This document shows positions 12,324 to 24,090 of a stretch of 64,000 nucleotides of DNA, one piece after another. The notes beneath the pieces were generated by a model, which saw nothing but the letters and a program-made list of their open reading frames with translations, had not been told where the DNA came from and did not search any database. The stretch's first letter is position 1; the number at the start of each line of letters is the position of its first letter. The stretch lies in assembly GCA_028671895.1 (NCBI GenBank), contig CM053795.1, forward strand, positions 11,677,501 through 11,741,500. The letters run 5' to 3'. This stretch comes from Oenanthe sinensis (lineage: Eukaryota > Streptophyta > Magnoliopsida > Apiales > Apiaceae). The position numbers and the translations under genes were made by a program.

Positions 12324-13879
12324 ACGCCCCTTTTCCGATCCCTGAATGTTTTACAGCACAATGCTCTTAATTTTCTTGTTGATACTGGCTCTCGTGTTGA
12401 TCACATCATTTTAATTCTTGATAAATTGCGAGAGAATGACAATGTTGGATCTAAAATGCACTTCTAGACTGTGTATCCGATGCTTAATTTTCTTATCTAG
12501 TTGCTTAATTTTTTCTTTATCTATTTGTGTTTCGATTCGCGGTTTCATTCGCTTAATTTGGAAATGGTGTTACCTGTTTTAGAAGTCTAATGTTGGCATA
12601 AAGCATGGTAAAGTGATTATGTAATTTAAGAAACATCTTCTGAATATGCTTTTCAAATAAAAGCAAGAAAAGCTTTATATTAGCTCATATGATTGTGTGC
12701 AAGGATAGTTTTACTCTTTTTACAATTTTCTCCTGTTGAAAACTGTTATTAAATATGTAAAAACGACAATGCAGCATTATCATAGTATTCAGTGTAGTGC
12801 AAGTGTGCAACTATGAAACTCTGGCCAGTTTTAAGCAGAAAGCCAGAAATGCATGTATTTTTGTTTGGGTTCTTTACGGCTTGATTTCGGACACTAGTTA
12901 CCCTAATAACAGACCCATGTCTTGGGGCCACAAGGCAATCCTGACTCTTATCATCTTCATATTCATCATGTGATCTTGTGGTGCAACATTCACCAACTAT
13001 TTGGCGATAATTGGCAGTTTGGCACCATATTCTCAACATTTCGTGTAAGTGTACTTTCTCACCATTTTGAAGCTTGTGGTAAACCTCCTTTAGATGTGAC
13101 AGTGATTTAAATTCAAATGTTTCTTCAACCCATTCATATTTTTATACGTACACCGGATGGATTTGGCCAAGAAAATTGAAAATTGGGGACCTTGATCTGT
13201 TTGGGGGCCTGAGGCAAGGCAATGATCTCATCTGCCTCGGAGCAAAATCGGTCCTGGTGTGATGTGCTGCCGAGTGTCAAAGGTGATTAGATAAGCTTAT
13301 GCCCAAACAAAAAAAATATTCCAACTTCTCGTACGTCTTCGGACAAGATAATCTATCTAAATCCATTAGCAATCATATTAATTATTTTTTCCCGACCTAG
13401 TTTCAAAGTTCTTGTCTCTAATATTCCAAAGGACTAAAGTAGTAATAATAATAAAAATACATTATTAGATCTCGACAGAAAGCATATCTAATGCTAATAC
13501 AATAGCTGCAAAAAATGTATATAGCTGTTGTTATATTATGAAATTAAAAATTAATTTTTAATGTTAACATAAAATTTGTAACTCAATACATTATTTTAAA
13601 ACATCACTAATTAGTTTTTCAGTGATTTAATTTTAAATGTACAATTACATTTGTTTCAATTATTTAAATCGTTCATTTTTATTTATTTTCCTATCTACAT
13701 GTCCATATGATAATTATAAGAATTAACAATAAAACAAGGAGTTAATTGCATTTTGCATCCCAATAATTTGGACTAATGACATTTTAGTACTCATGTTTTA
13801 GATAATTGCACAATGCATCACATAACTATTTTGGGCGTTGCACTTTGCACCCTTTCCGTTAAAATGTTAGGGGTAATTT
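12324..13879. other. SAP18 3' flank and intergenic DNA
   Basis: The first few hundred bases probably include the SAP18 3' untranslated region. Beyond that, both strands show only short unsupported frames. Around 13740-13870 lies a phrase repeated within itself (TTGCATTTTGCATCCC, TTGCACAATGCATCAC, TTGCACTTTGCACCC), a type of degenerate repeat common in plant intergenic DNA. Confidence 0.4.
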
Positions 13880-14095
13880 AGGAAATTAAAAATATTTAAT
13901 TATAATCAGACCATTATTTGAGGTTTTTGACCCTCTAAACGATATTTTTTGGAAAAAATTAAATAGGGATGACAAAAAAATCCGATCCGATGGATACCCG
14001 ATCCGAAACCCGAAATTTTGGATTTGAATTTGATGTATAATGATCCGATATCCGAAATATGATCCAAATCCGAACCCGAAACCCAAAAAAACCTG

Positions 14096-14143
<48 letters not shown>

Positions 14144-14275
14144 TTATAATATAAATAATATATTAATATAATATATATTATATGAATTGTTTATAAATAA
14201 ATAAATATATTATTTTATAAGTATATATATATATATAATATAAATTTATGTAATATTATATATATTTCATAATAC
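13880..14275. repeat. Low-complexity CCGAACCC-type block and (TA)n
   Basis: Positions about 13975-14095 are made of variants of CCGATCCGA and CCGAAACCCGAA, followed by about 20 TA units at 14100-14139 and further AT-rich repeats. The open frame that crosses the minus strand here is a by-product of the repeat and is not a gene. Confidence 0.7.
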
Positions 14276-15073
14276 TAGTTGCTCTCTTGGTGCATAAAAA
14301 AAATGAAATTTTTTGATTTCGACAGTTCTTTGACCACTTTTAACAAACGTTAAAAATTGTGTATTCATGTTTAATAATTTTGTGTTGTGTATTTATTAAT
14401 GTCGTGTTTGGCTCTCGCACACGGCACACATCAAGAAGAAGGCTCACAGGTTTGTAGCCTGGTGGGCTAGTTCGGACAATGATTTGATATTGTGAGCAGT
14501 GAGTGTGGGTTCATGATATCCTGGCGGTGGTGCCTAAATTTGCTATGGCAAGATAAAGTAATTATTCGTGTCATTTCTTTTTCTGCATGAGCAGAACATA
14601 ACAGACTTACAGATAGTATTTAGTAAGGCAATTATTCTCAAACTTATCAAGTTTGTGTCACTATTCCATACTCTATCGTACTAGCCAAGAATGTTACTAT
14701 TGCAACAAGTATATACAACTAACAACATCACTGCTATCTTGTCTTAATAAGTAACATCTAATTCAAGTAATTTCAAGCAATAGTCCAGTGTAAGCCATCG
14801 CACAACACCCACACTCAGACGACACACTGTTATAGTTCACGTTTTGCATGTACAATTCGATATCCCTTAGCCTAACTTAATTGCACTTCTCTTGCCCTGT
14901 ATTTATATATTAAGAATACGTTTTGTCACTTTGTAGGGTTACATCATTCTAATCTACAAATGCATGCATGTTATTAGTTATTTAGAAGTAAGTTGGTCAC
15001 TAGCTTATGATAATCACTTAATTTGTCCTACTTAAACTAGTAATAAGCATGTGACATTTCTTATTATCCTCGG
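14276..15073. other. Intergenic DNA, nothing recognised
   Basis: Moderate base composition with no supported exon, RNA gene or terminal repeat found on either strand. Confidence 0.4.
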
Positions 15074-15718
15074 ATTCTTTAATTCTCTTTTCAACAATAA
15101 CAACCTTTTCTTTCTTTGGTTGTGCAGGGTATTTACAGAATCAATCAGATATGTAATTACATGTTTGAAGAACCAAAATTCTTCTTATTCAGATATGTAT
15201 CCAACTCGAATTAAATTTCAGATATGTATATGTTATCCAGGTCTCTAAAGGATCAATATTGTTCTTATTCAAATATGAACGAACTCGAATTAAATTTCAT
15301 CTCCGGGTTGATTATGAAATATGAACTGATCTCGATCTTAGTATGGATTTCTCTAATTCGAGTTGAACAGAAAATCACTTGTAACTTGAAAAATTCTTTA
15401 ATTCTTTTTTTAACAATAACAACCTTTTCTTTCTTTGGTTGTGCAGGGTATTTACAGACTTAATCAGATAAGTAATTACATATCTGAAGAAACAAAAAAT
15501 TTATTCTTCAGATATGTATTGAACTCGAATTAAATTCCAGATATGTATATGTTATCCTGATCTCTAAAGTCTAAAGGATCAATATTGTTCTTATTCGAAT
15601 ATGAACTGAACTCGAATTAAATTTCATCTCCGGATTGATTATGAAATATGAACTGATCTCGATCTTAGTATGGATCTCTCTAATACGAGTTGAACATAAA
15701 ATCACTTGTGACTTGAAA
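15074..15718. repeat. 319-bp tandem duplication upstream of GA20ox
   Basis: The block starting ATTCTTTAATTCT at 15074 is repeated from 15393, giving a period of 319 bp and two copies that are about 90 percent alike by eye. Shared landmarks are ACAATAACAACCTTTTC, GGTTGTGCAGGGTATTTACAG and CTCGATCTTAGTATGGAT. The second copy has a small extra duplication (TCTCTAAAGTCTAAAGG). No protein is encoded consistently in both copies, so this is non-coding. It sits about 1.5-2.2 kb before the GA20ox start codon. Confidence 0.9.
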
Positions 15719-15810
15719 ATTATGATTATAATTAGCAATATAATAATCAATATTGTTGAGATGGTGATATTGCTGAGAAACACTTGCACTAATAAAAATG
15801 GAGAAATTTA

Positions 15811-16030
15811 TGGCCTGTTTGGCCTGCTTTAAAATAAGTCATTTTGGACTTATTTTCGGGTAAAAATTTCATATTTTGATAAATGTTTTTTATTCAAGTA
15901 TTTAATGTATATTTGAGATTCTATAAGTTGCAAAAAAAAGTTAACTTTTTTCAGAAAAAAGTTAGAAATCTCTAACTTTGTCTTAAAATAAGTTGACTTA
16001 TTCTGGAAAAAAGTTCTCCCAAACACCCCC
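15811..16030. mobile_element. Tourist/Harbinger-like MITE
   Basis: The left end TGGCCTGTTTGG and the right end, read in reverse (GGGGGTGTTTGGGAGAACTT), are imperfect inverted repeats, with TTA at 15808-15810 and again at 16031-16033 as a possible 3-bp target duplication. The interior holds inverted AATAAGTC/GACTTATT words. The superfamily call rests on the TTA duplication and terminus style. Confidence 0.5.
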
Positions 16031-16949
16031 TTAGTATCAATATCTAATCTTAAGGACCTAGTGTATATAAAACAAAACCTGGCCAGTAAATCAACTACAT
16101 TCAGGTATGGTTCTTTTATTAATATGATTCAATCATGTAGCCCTTTGCTCAAATTTGATATTTTTTCTCCAGATTTGGTTCATTTGAATTCGAATATGAT
16201 CCATGTATCGAATTGTTAATTTGGTGGATATAAATCAAACTTTGGCTACTATTGTTTGTTTCATACCCCCTGTTAATGTCTAATGAATAGACTATTGACA
16301 ACTGCTGTACTCTAATATATAGAGTTAGAAATTTATTAAACAGATGATGCATTATATTTTACTCTTAAAACAAAGAATAAGTTACTCAGATCACTATCAA
16401 TCTCTTTTGGAGGAGAAAGTACATAAAGAGATAAAGGTTAAAAGGGCACAAAATTATAATTATATCCTAAAAAAGAATATGGTCCACTTAAAACACAAAA
16501 CAATATAAAACTTACTGTGTTATTTGACAGTGATTTGAGATGTGCAGCAATTTATTACCATGAAATATGCTTCTGTTTCCTGAAAAGATGGAGGTTAGAC
16601 ATAGTTAGAATCATCTTCATGTAATAAAAACTTCTTCCCCCTTTATCTACCACTGTCAAAAGTTATTTTCTATGTATCAACTTAATATCTTATACCTTAG
16701 GTTTTTACGAGAAGTGACTATTACTCTATTAGTGTTTACTTTCAAAATTGAACTTGTAACAGTTTGAATTTTTGGCTTCACATAAGCTAGATTATGCTAC
16801 TAGAGAAAGGTATTCACTATGGTTGTATATTAAAAAAAATATTCTTTGCAAAAGTTCTAGTGATTGGAGTTGATATATTAACTATAACTAGCCCAAGACA
16901 AAAACATGTCCGGACAATACATAATCCTGCTAATGGTATCCCATGAAAG

Positions 16950-16953
<4 letters not shown>
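16031..16953. other. Upstream region of GA20ox, no gene seen
   Basis: No exon or terminal repeat is visible. The stretch is presumably distal promoter sequence of the gibberellin oxidase that begins downstream. Confidence 0.4.

Positions 16954-17012
<59 letters not shown>
16954..17012. repeat. Compound (CT)n(CA)n microsatellite in the GA20ox promoter
   Basis: About 14 CT units pass directly into about 15 CA units with one interruption, ending some 80 bp before the TATA box. Confidence 0.95.
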
Positions 17013-17013
<1 letters not shown>

Positions 17014-17092
17014 ACTACAAAACACACACAGGACGCAGTGCCATGCACACTAAAATGAGAGGGATAGAGAAGAAAGACACCATAGCGAATTC

Positions 17093-17100
17093 TATATAAG
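17093..17100 (+). promoter_or_regulatory. Likely TATA box of GA20ox
   Basis: TATATAAG lies 172 bp upstream of the start codon. This would place transcription start near 17125 and give a leader of about 140 bases. Confidence 0.6.
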
Positions 17101-17264
17101 ATTCCAGCTTTTGTTCATCGAGTTCCCCAAGAAACGGCTTTGGCTTTTCTCATTATTATTATCATCCTCTCCCTTCATTCCCACCAACCATCCTTCTATT
17201 GTGAGTGCTATAACATACATATATAAAAAAGACTCCCGGTACTCTTTTAAGTATCAGTTTAAGC

Positions 17265-18667
17265 ATGCCAATGCCATCTCCTACTTCACTCAAATCTTGG
17301 TATTCACCAACAAAGGAATCAAAAAAGGAACAGAAAGAACTGGTATTTAATGCAGCCCTTCTTCAACATGAACTAAACATACCTGCACAGTTCATATGGC
17401 CTGACAACGAAAAGCCTTCTGCTGATCAGCCACAGGCACCTCCACTTGTTGTACCTCCCATTGACTTGAAAGCCTTCCTCACTGGTGAGCCCGCTGCCAT
17501 CTCAAATGCCATAATGCTCGTAGATGAGGCCTGTCAAAAGCATGGGATTTTCCAAGTTGTGAATCATGGAATTGATTCAAAACTTATAAATGAAGCTCAC
17601 AACAATATTAGCAGTTTCTTTGGATTGCCACTCTTGGAAAAGCAAAGAGCAGAGAAAATGGCTGGTGATGTTTCTGGATATGCTAGCAGCTTTACAAACA
17701 GGTTTTCCTCAAAGCTTCCGTGGAAAGAAACACTTTCTTTTCAATATTCTGCTGATCAACAATCTGCTTACAAAGTTGAAGAATATTTCATAAATGTAAT
17801 GGGAGAAGAATTTACACAATTTGGGTAGGAAACTTACTGACAAGAAACATATCAACTATGCTCCTGATTCTTGAACTCTAATCACTCAAATATGATGCAT
17901 AATATTACTCTATTTTTAATATTAATTTTTTCTTATTTCCTAGGAGGATTTGCCAAGAATATTGCGAAGCTATGAGCAATCTATCTCTTGTTATCATGGA
18001 GCTTCTTGGAATGAGCCTTGGTATTGGTCCATTGTATCTTAGGGAATTTTTTGAAGGAAACGACTCGATAATGAGGTTGAATTTCTATCCTCCTTGCCAG
18101 AAACCAGATCAAACTTTGGGAACTGGACCTCACTGTGATCCTACATCCCTAACCATTCTTCATCAAGATGATGTTGGTGGTCTTGAGGTGTACGTTGACA
18201 ATCAATGGCAGTCTATTCTTCCCAACAAGGAAGCTTTTGTCGTAAATATTGGTGATACATTTATGGTAAGTTTAGTATCAGTATTCTAGTGCACATAACA
18301 ACAAGATGTCAAGTCAACTAATTAATTTTTTTTAACTAGCTGCAAATCCTTAACGCTGAACAGCATGGACGTTTACTAATGTAGTTCTGTAAATCTTTTT
18401 CAGGCTCTAACTAATGGAATTTACAAGAGTTGTTTGCACAGAGCTGTTGTAAACAATAGTAAACCAAGAAAATCTCTTGCTTTTTTTCTTTCCCCAAAGA
18501 TGGATAAAGTGGTAAGGACGCCGGATGCATTAATTAAGATGGACAGTGCAAGAAATTTCCCGGATTTCACATGGTCGACTTTTCTTGAGTTTACACAGAA
18601 GCATTATAGATCAGACATGAACACTCTTGTGGCCTTTGCACACTGGCTACAAGTTAGAAATAAGTAA
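17265..18667 (+). CDS. GA20ox: Gibberellin 20-oxidase (2-oxoglutarate/Fe(II) dioxygenase)
   Basis: Three exons (17265-17824, 17944-18265, 18404-18667) with GT-AG introns encode 381 residues, the usual size. GA20 oxidases carry out successive oxidations at C-20 of GA12 and GA53 to give GA9 and GA20, the rate-limiting cytosolic steps before bioactive gibberellin. Diagnostic marks are LPWKETLSF (151-159), NFYPPCQKPD (233-242), and GPHCDPTSLTILHQD containing Fe ligands H250 and D252. H306 in CLHRAVV is the third Fe ligand, and R316-x-S318 binds 2-oxoglutarate. The two-intron layout matches the family. Most family members carry NYYPPC, where this has NFYPPC. The start is the first in-frame ATG after the TATA box. 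An LTR retrotransposon begins 106 bp past the stop, splitting the probable 3' untranslated region, so the transcript end may be altered. Confidence 0.95.
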
Positions 18668-18773
18668 GAGGATCATAAGAAAATAATAAGTGCACTGCGC
18701 CTGCACTGCTGCACATTATGATTAGGCCAGGCTGAGATTGAGAAGGTGGTGAAGTGGAAAGGGACAGGGCAGA

Positions 18774-20682
18774 TGTGATGTACCAGCCCGACTTTACGGA
18801 CTATTATTCTAAATCAAATATTCAAAATAAACTGAAATTTCATAAATCTCTAAAACAAAATTCCAATGTATCATCAAAATTAAAACCAATGTATTTTCAA
18901 ATTTATAGAGACGCAGCTCCACAGATAAAAATATACTAACTAAATATTACTCCAATTTATTTTTCCACCTCCAAGAAGAGTCCAAAGTTAAGCCAACGCT
19001 GACACCTGAAATTTTGTAAGTAACGAGCTACACAGCCCAGTAAAAGAATTAACTACACACTAGCATGATCAAGTAGGTTTCATATAACATATATATTTCA
19101 AAGTCAAATTCGAAGAGATAGAGCGAATTTCAAATTCAAAATAATTAAATCATACTCTTTAAACAAATTATCCCATTATGCTTGGTCATATTAGCCGGTG
19201 ACACGACCCAAAAGTTCAAATGCTAATAAACGCGCTACTCTTACTAAGACCCAAAATAATGCACAATCCCCGAAGGGCCCAAAAGAAGTGCTCCCTAGTA
19301 AGGTCTAAAGTCTAGTTCCGGAACTATACGCAATTTACTAACGGTTCAATATGAAGCGAAGGGTTCTAAAATACTCTTTCTTTATTCAAATTTCGAAGTT
19401 CAAATAACTCTTTTGTTTCATAATTTAATCCAATAAATTAACATACATGATCCAATTTCATAACAAAATTACATACATATAAATATAAATTTTACGAAAT
19501 AAACTAATCCTTCGAAAGTTTACTTACCTGAACAGCAACCGAAAATAATTCAACACGGGCTAAACCTAACATATAATAAAAATTAAGATAAATTAAGATA
19601 TTAATGCATGATTAGAATCCACCTAGCAAAATGCATTCCTGGCGTCATAGTTTTATACATTAAAATAAGTCAAATTCATTTCCTGTACCTACACATGAAC
19701 TTGTATGGCTACATACTAAATTATCTTTTAACATGACACTAGCATGCCGTCTGATGACAACAAATTTGTACTTATAATGTACTAGCCATCAAACACATAA
19801 ATTACAGAACCTAAAAATTTAGTGCACAAGTTATTATCATCTGTCAGGTTAATAAAATAAATCTTGAAAAAAACAAATACACGTGCATGCCTTTATTTTA
19901 GATAACATAGTTAAATCAAATTCAAAACTTAAAAACATTGTTATCTCATATAACTATAATTATATATATATATATATATACATGCATAAAATATACATAA
20001 TTTAAATAATTAAATTTGTGCATACCACTAATTCATATAAAATATCTTACAATAGCTTTAAAGGTATAAAACGATAATTAAAGTGTCAAAACATATTAAA
20101 ATAAGAATTATTTTAACGAGGTACTATCTAACATGCAGAAAGGGAGTATCAACAAAGTCATGTAATTAATTAATTTTATACATTAGTGACTCATTAAATT
20201 TAGAATATATTTTATCTAAGTAGATGCAATTACACGTTGAAACATGAAATTACATCATGTGTTCTTAACCCACATATATATAAATTGATAATAATGTAGG
20301 TCAATTATATAAAGACTCGATAAAATAGTAACTCGTACCTTTAATTCTCAAAAAAACTTCTCTGTCTCGTACTCTGTGTCCCCGTCTTCCGTTATAACTT
20401 ATTCGTCCTTTTCTTATATATATATGCCAATATAAGAGTTTTAACTAGCATACAATTTATTTTGGCTAAACATATATAAGATTTAGAATTCAAAATACGT
20501 TGTACTTTCTAGCTAGTCTTATGAGATAATATTTATCTACACAATTCGAAAACTTATCCTAAAATGAATTTGAACCTATGTAGTTAAAAGGCAATTTTAC
20601 ATTTATATATAAAAAAACAAATTACTATATTTACTTACAAAATTTCAGGAAAAAAATTAACTTAAACATATGAGATGTTACA
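18774..20682 (-). repeat. 3' LTR (left copy)
   Basis: Aligns along its length with 22075-23967. Its outer edge reads TGTGATGTACCAGCC where the other copy has TGTAACAGCC, a 5-bp length difference. The boundary at 18774 was chosen because it yields the GCAGA target duplication. The copy also has a longer internal TA run near 19963-19981 than the right LTR. Confidence 0.88.
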
Positions 20683-20695
20683 TTCTATCTTCCTT
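20683..20695 (-). other. Polypurine tract of the retrotransposon
   Basis: On the minus strand AAGGAAGATAGAA abuts the start of the 3' LTR, as expected for the plus-strand DNA primer. One T interrupts the purines. Confidence 0.55.
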
Positions 20696-20822
20696 AAAAA
20701 AAATTGGTCCCCAAATTTTACATGTCATAAAAAAAACTAAGAGCAACAAGTACATGTATAACATTAAATTAAGATAACAGAAATTTCATACTTTAATTTT
20801 TCTTTGGTGAAAGCCGAAAAAC

Positions 20823-21771
20823 TCATCCGTAATTAGGCCCAAGTGCAGCTAGAGTACCTTCAACAGTATTTTTCCCTCCTTCTGTTGCATCACGTTTCGG
20901 GCACTCAGCAATTCTATGTCAAATTTCACCACAATGAAAGCAAGCATCTGTCATCCACCTACAGTCCTTGGTCAAATGATTTCGACCACACATAGAACAC
21001 TGAGTCTTGTTCTCTGGACCTCCTTTGTTTGTATTCCTCACAACTCCTTTGTTATTGAACTTCTTTGTTTGACCACTTCCATCAAACCCATTTGTTGGCT
21101 CATTTCTTTTTTTTATTTTCTCCATCTTTCTTATCCATGGCTGCTACTGAGCCCCTTTCAACCACTAGTGCCTTGTTAAGTACGTCCTTATATGTACCCA
21201 ACTCAAAGTGGGATACTGATTGCCTTATGTTGGCCCTAAGACCTTCTTCTAGCCTCCTAGCTCGACTAGCCTCATCTGCCACTAAAGTAGGAGCATATTT
21301 AGCGAGTTTTGCAAACTCTACTTCATACTCCACTACAGATTTTTCTCATTGCTCAAGTTTGATGAAATCTCTCTCTTTTTGAACGCATGCGGTCCTAGGA
21401 AAATACTTGTCTATCAAAGCTGTTTTAAATCTGTCCCAAGCTATTGCCTCCAGATTTCCCTCGTTCTTCCTTTGTTCCATTAGCCACCAATCATATGCAC
21501 TGTCCTGCAACTGGTACACAGCTAACGTAACCTTCTGTTCATCATTACTACCAAGTAATTCAAATGCCTTTTCCATTTCCTGTACCCACATTTCCATAAC
21601 TGCAGGATCAGTTGCTCCACTGAAAGTCGGAGGATTTAACCGCTTAAATTCTGAAACTATGTTCAGCTGCATTGGTTGTTGATTTCCCACCAACGTTGCA
21701 AGAGTCTGAGCTAACTGGTTTATAGCATTTCCTCCTTCATTATTATTGTTGTTGTTTCCAGTATTGTTCAT
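20823..21771 (-). pseudogene. Disrupted retrotransposon gag
   Basis: The frame starting at 21771 encodes an Asn-rich head, then the gag core (PPTFSG near residue 50, MWVQEMEKAFELL, AYDWW, WDRFKTALIDKYFP). It meets a TGA at 21346-21348, and coding similarity resumes in the same frame with KSVVEYEVEFAKLAKYAP. A shift in a poly-A run near 21110-21125 moves the frame. The following segment has a CxxCGRNHLTKDC finger and a CxxC...H...C zinc knuckle that is itself broken by TGA at 20919-20921. The frame closes at about 20823, only 140 bp before the LTR, leaving no room for pol. An Arg/Gly-rich extension (RGRGRG) upstream of 21771 suggests the true start is also lost. Gag coats element RNA in virus-like particles; this copy cannot make an intact one. 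Confidence 0.88.
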
Positions 21772-22059
21772 ATTGTTGTTTCTGTGCCTTCCCCCTCGAC
21801 CTCGACCTCGACCATAACCTCTAGTGTTTATTTTTTTTCCTTACTTCCTTTTGTCACATAACAAAGTTAAAATCATGTTCACGTAAGACTAAAAATCATA
21901 AATCGTATAACGATCACATAACACAAAAATCATATATCACGTAAAATAAATATATTCAGTTTGTTTACTACCCACAGGACAAGTCTAAACGAAAGTCTAC
22001 AGGAACGCATCCTAGGAAATGTATTAGTCCCATACCTAACACACCCCGAAGGAAACCTT

Positions 22060-22072
22060 GCTCTTGATACCA
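22060..22072 (-). other. Primer binding site, initiator-Met tRNA type
   Basis: On the minus strand TGGTATCAAGAGC starts two bases inside the 5' LTR end. It matches the usual TGGTATCAGAGC site with one extra A. Confidence 0.7.
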
Positions 22073-22074
22073 AC

Positions 22075-23967
22075 TGTAACAGCCTGACTTTTCAGACTAT
22101 TATTCTCAATCAATATCCAAAATAAACTGAAATTTCATAAATCTCTAAAACAAAATTCCAATGTATCATCAAAATTAAAACCAATGAATTTTCAAATTTA
22201 TAGAGATGCAGCTCCATAGATAAAAATTTAGTAACTAAATATTACTCCAATTTATTTTTCCACCTTCAAGAAGAGTCCAAAGTTAAGCCAATGCTGACAC
22301 CTGAAATTTTGTAAATAATGAGCTACACAGCCCAGTAAGAAAATTAACTACACACTAGCAGGATCAAGTAGGTTTCATATAACATATATATTTCAAAGTC
22401 GAATTCGAAGAGATAGAGCGAATTTCAAATTCAAAATAATTAAATCATACTATTTAGACAAATTATCCCATTACGTTTGGTCACATTAGCCGATGACACG
22501 ACCCAAAAGTTCAAATGCTAATAAACGCGTTACCCTTACTAAGATTCAAAATAATGCACAATCCCCGAAGGGCCCAAAAGAAGTGCTCCCTAGTAAGGTC
22601 CAAAGTCTAGTTCCGGAACTATACGCAATTTACTAACGGTTCAATACGAAGCGAAGGGTTCTAAAATACTCTTTCTTTATTCAAATTTCGAAGTTCAAAT
22701 AACTCTTTTGTTTCATAATTTAATCCAATAAATTAACATACATGATCCAATTTCATAACAAAATTACATACATATAAATATAAAATTTACGAAATAAACT
22801 AATGTTTCGAAAGTTTACTTACCTGAACAGCAACCAAAATAATTCAACACGGGCTAAACCTAACATATAATAAATATTAAGATAAATTAAGATATTAATG
22901 CATGATTAGAATCCACCTAGCAAAATGCATTCCTGGCGTCATAGTTTTATACATTAAAATAAGTCAAATTCATTTCCTGTACCTACACATGAACTTGTAT
23001 GGCTACATACTAAATTATCTTTTAACATGACACTAGCATGCGGTCTGATGACAACAAATTTACTTACAATGTACTAGCCATCAAACACATAAATTACAGA
23101 ACCTAAAAATTTAGTGCACGAGTTATTATCATCTGTCAGGTTAATAAAATAAATCTTGAAAAAAACAAATACACGTGCATGCCTTTATTTTAGATAACAT
23201 AGTTAAATCAAATTCAAAACTTAAAAACATTGCCATCTCATATAACTATAATTATATATATATACATGCATAAAATATACATAATTTAAATAATTAAATT
23301 TGTGCATACCACTAATTCATATAAAATATCTTACAATAGCTTTAAAGGTATAAAACGATAATTAAAGTGTCAAAACATATTAAAATAAGAATTATTTTAA
23401 CGAGGTACTATCTAACATGCAGAAAGGGAGTATCAACAAAGTAATGTAATTAATTAATTTTATACATTAGTGACTCATTAAATTTAGAATATATTTTATC
23501 TAAGTAGATGCAATTACACGTTGAAACATGAAATTACATCATGTGTTCTTAATCCACATATATATAAATTGATAATAATGTAGGTCAATTATATAAAGAC
23601 TCAATAAAATAGTAACTCGTACCTTTAATTCTCAAAAAAACTTCTCTGTCTCGTACTCTGTGTCCCCGTCTTCTGTTATAACTTATTCGTCCTTTTCTTA
23701 TATATATATGCCAATATAAGAGTTTTAACTAGCATACAATTTGTTTTGGCTAAACATATATAAGATTTAGAATTCAAAATACTTTGTACTTTCTAGCTAG
23801 TCTTATGTGATAACATTTATCTACACAATTCAAAAACTTATCCTAAAATGAATTTGAACCTATGTAGTTAAAAGGTAATTTTACATTTATATATATAAAA
23901 AACAAATTACTATATTTACTTACAAAATTTCAGAAAAAAAATTGACTTAAACATATGAGATGTTACA
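22075..23967 (-). repeat. 5' LTR (right copy)
   Basis: Begins TGTAACAGCC and ends GATGTTACA on the plus strand, giving short inverted TGTAACA/TGTTACA ends. It is near identical to 18774-20682, with scattered substitutions and a shorter TA run. Confidence 0.9.
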
Positions 23968-23972
23968 GCAGA

Positions 23973-24090
23973 AGAGACCAACAAAAAGGGGATTAGCTAA
24001 GGCCTTGGTTAGCTGTTGCATTCCTGGCTACTAATTTAGGATTATAAATATATAAAACATGTAAGAGGAAAATTATTGAATAAAGAGAGT
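23973..24090 (+). other. Displaced distal 3' untranslated region of GA20ox (proposed)
   Basis: The purine-rich sequence before the insertion (GAAAGGGACAGGGCAGA) continues naturally after it (GCAGAAGAGACCAACAAAAAGG). An AATAAA polyadenylation-type signal occurs at 24079-24084. If the insertion is removed, this would be the original transcript end about 220 bases after the stop codon. This is inference from continuity. Confidence 0.45.

Larger units (their letters stand above)
18774..23967 (-). mobile_element. LTR retrotransposon, Ty3/gypsy-like, gag only
   Basis: Two direct repeats of about 1.9 kb flank a 1.39-kb interior. On the minus strand the element reads TGTAACATCTC...GGCTGTTACA at the LTR ends. 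Next to the right LTR is a methionine-initiator-type primer site, and next to the left LTR a purine-rich tract. GCAGA at 18769-18773 and 23968-23972 fits a 5-bp target duplication. The interior has only a disrupted gag; protease, reverse transcriptase, RNase H and integrase are absent. This resembles gag-only terminal-repeat elements or an internal deletion. The LTRs differ by only a few percent by eye, suggesting a fairly recent insertion. It lies immediately behind the GA20ox stop codon, in the opposite orientation. Confidence 0.9.

Noticed and set aside
13886..14086. Minus-strand frame rich in Gly and Phe
   Set aside because: Product of the CCGAACCC-type low-complexity block.
15074..15718. 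CRISPR-like or satellite array
   Set aside because: Only two units of 319 bp without short regular spacers, in a plant nuclear context; it is a simple tandem duplication.
16817..17014. Minus-strand frame beginning with alternating Cys-Val and Arg-Glu
   Set aside because: Translation of the CT/CA microsatellite.
17111..17350. Frame overlapping the GA20ox start
   Set aside because: It lacks a real ATG at its start and conflicts with the conserved GA20ox frame from 17265.
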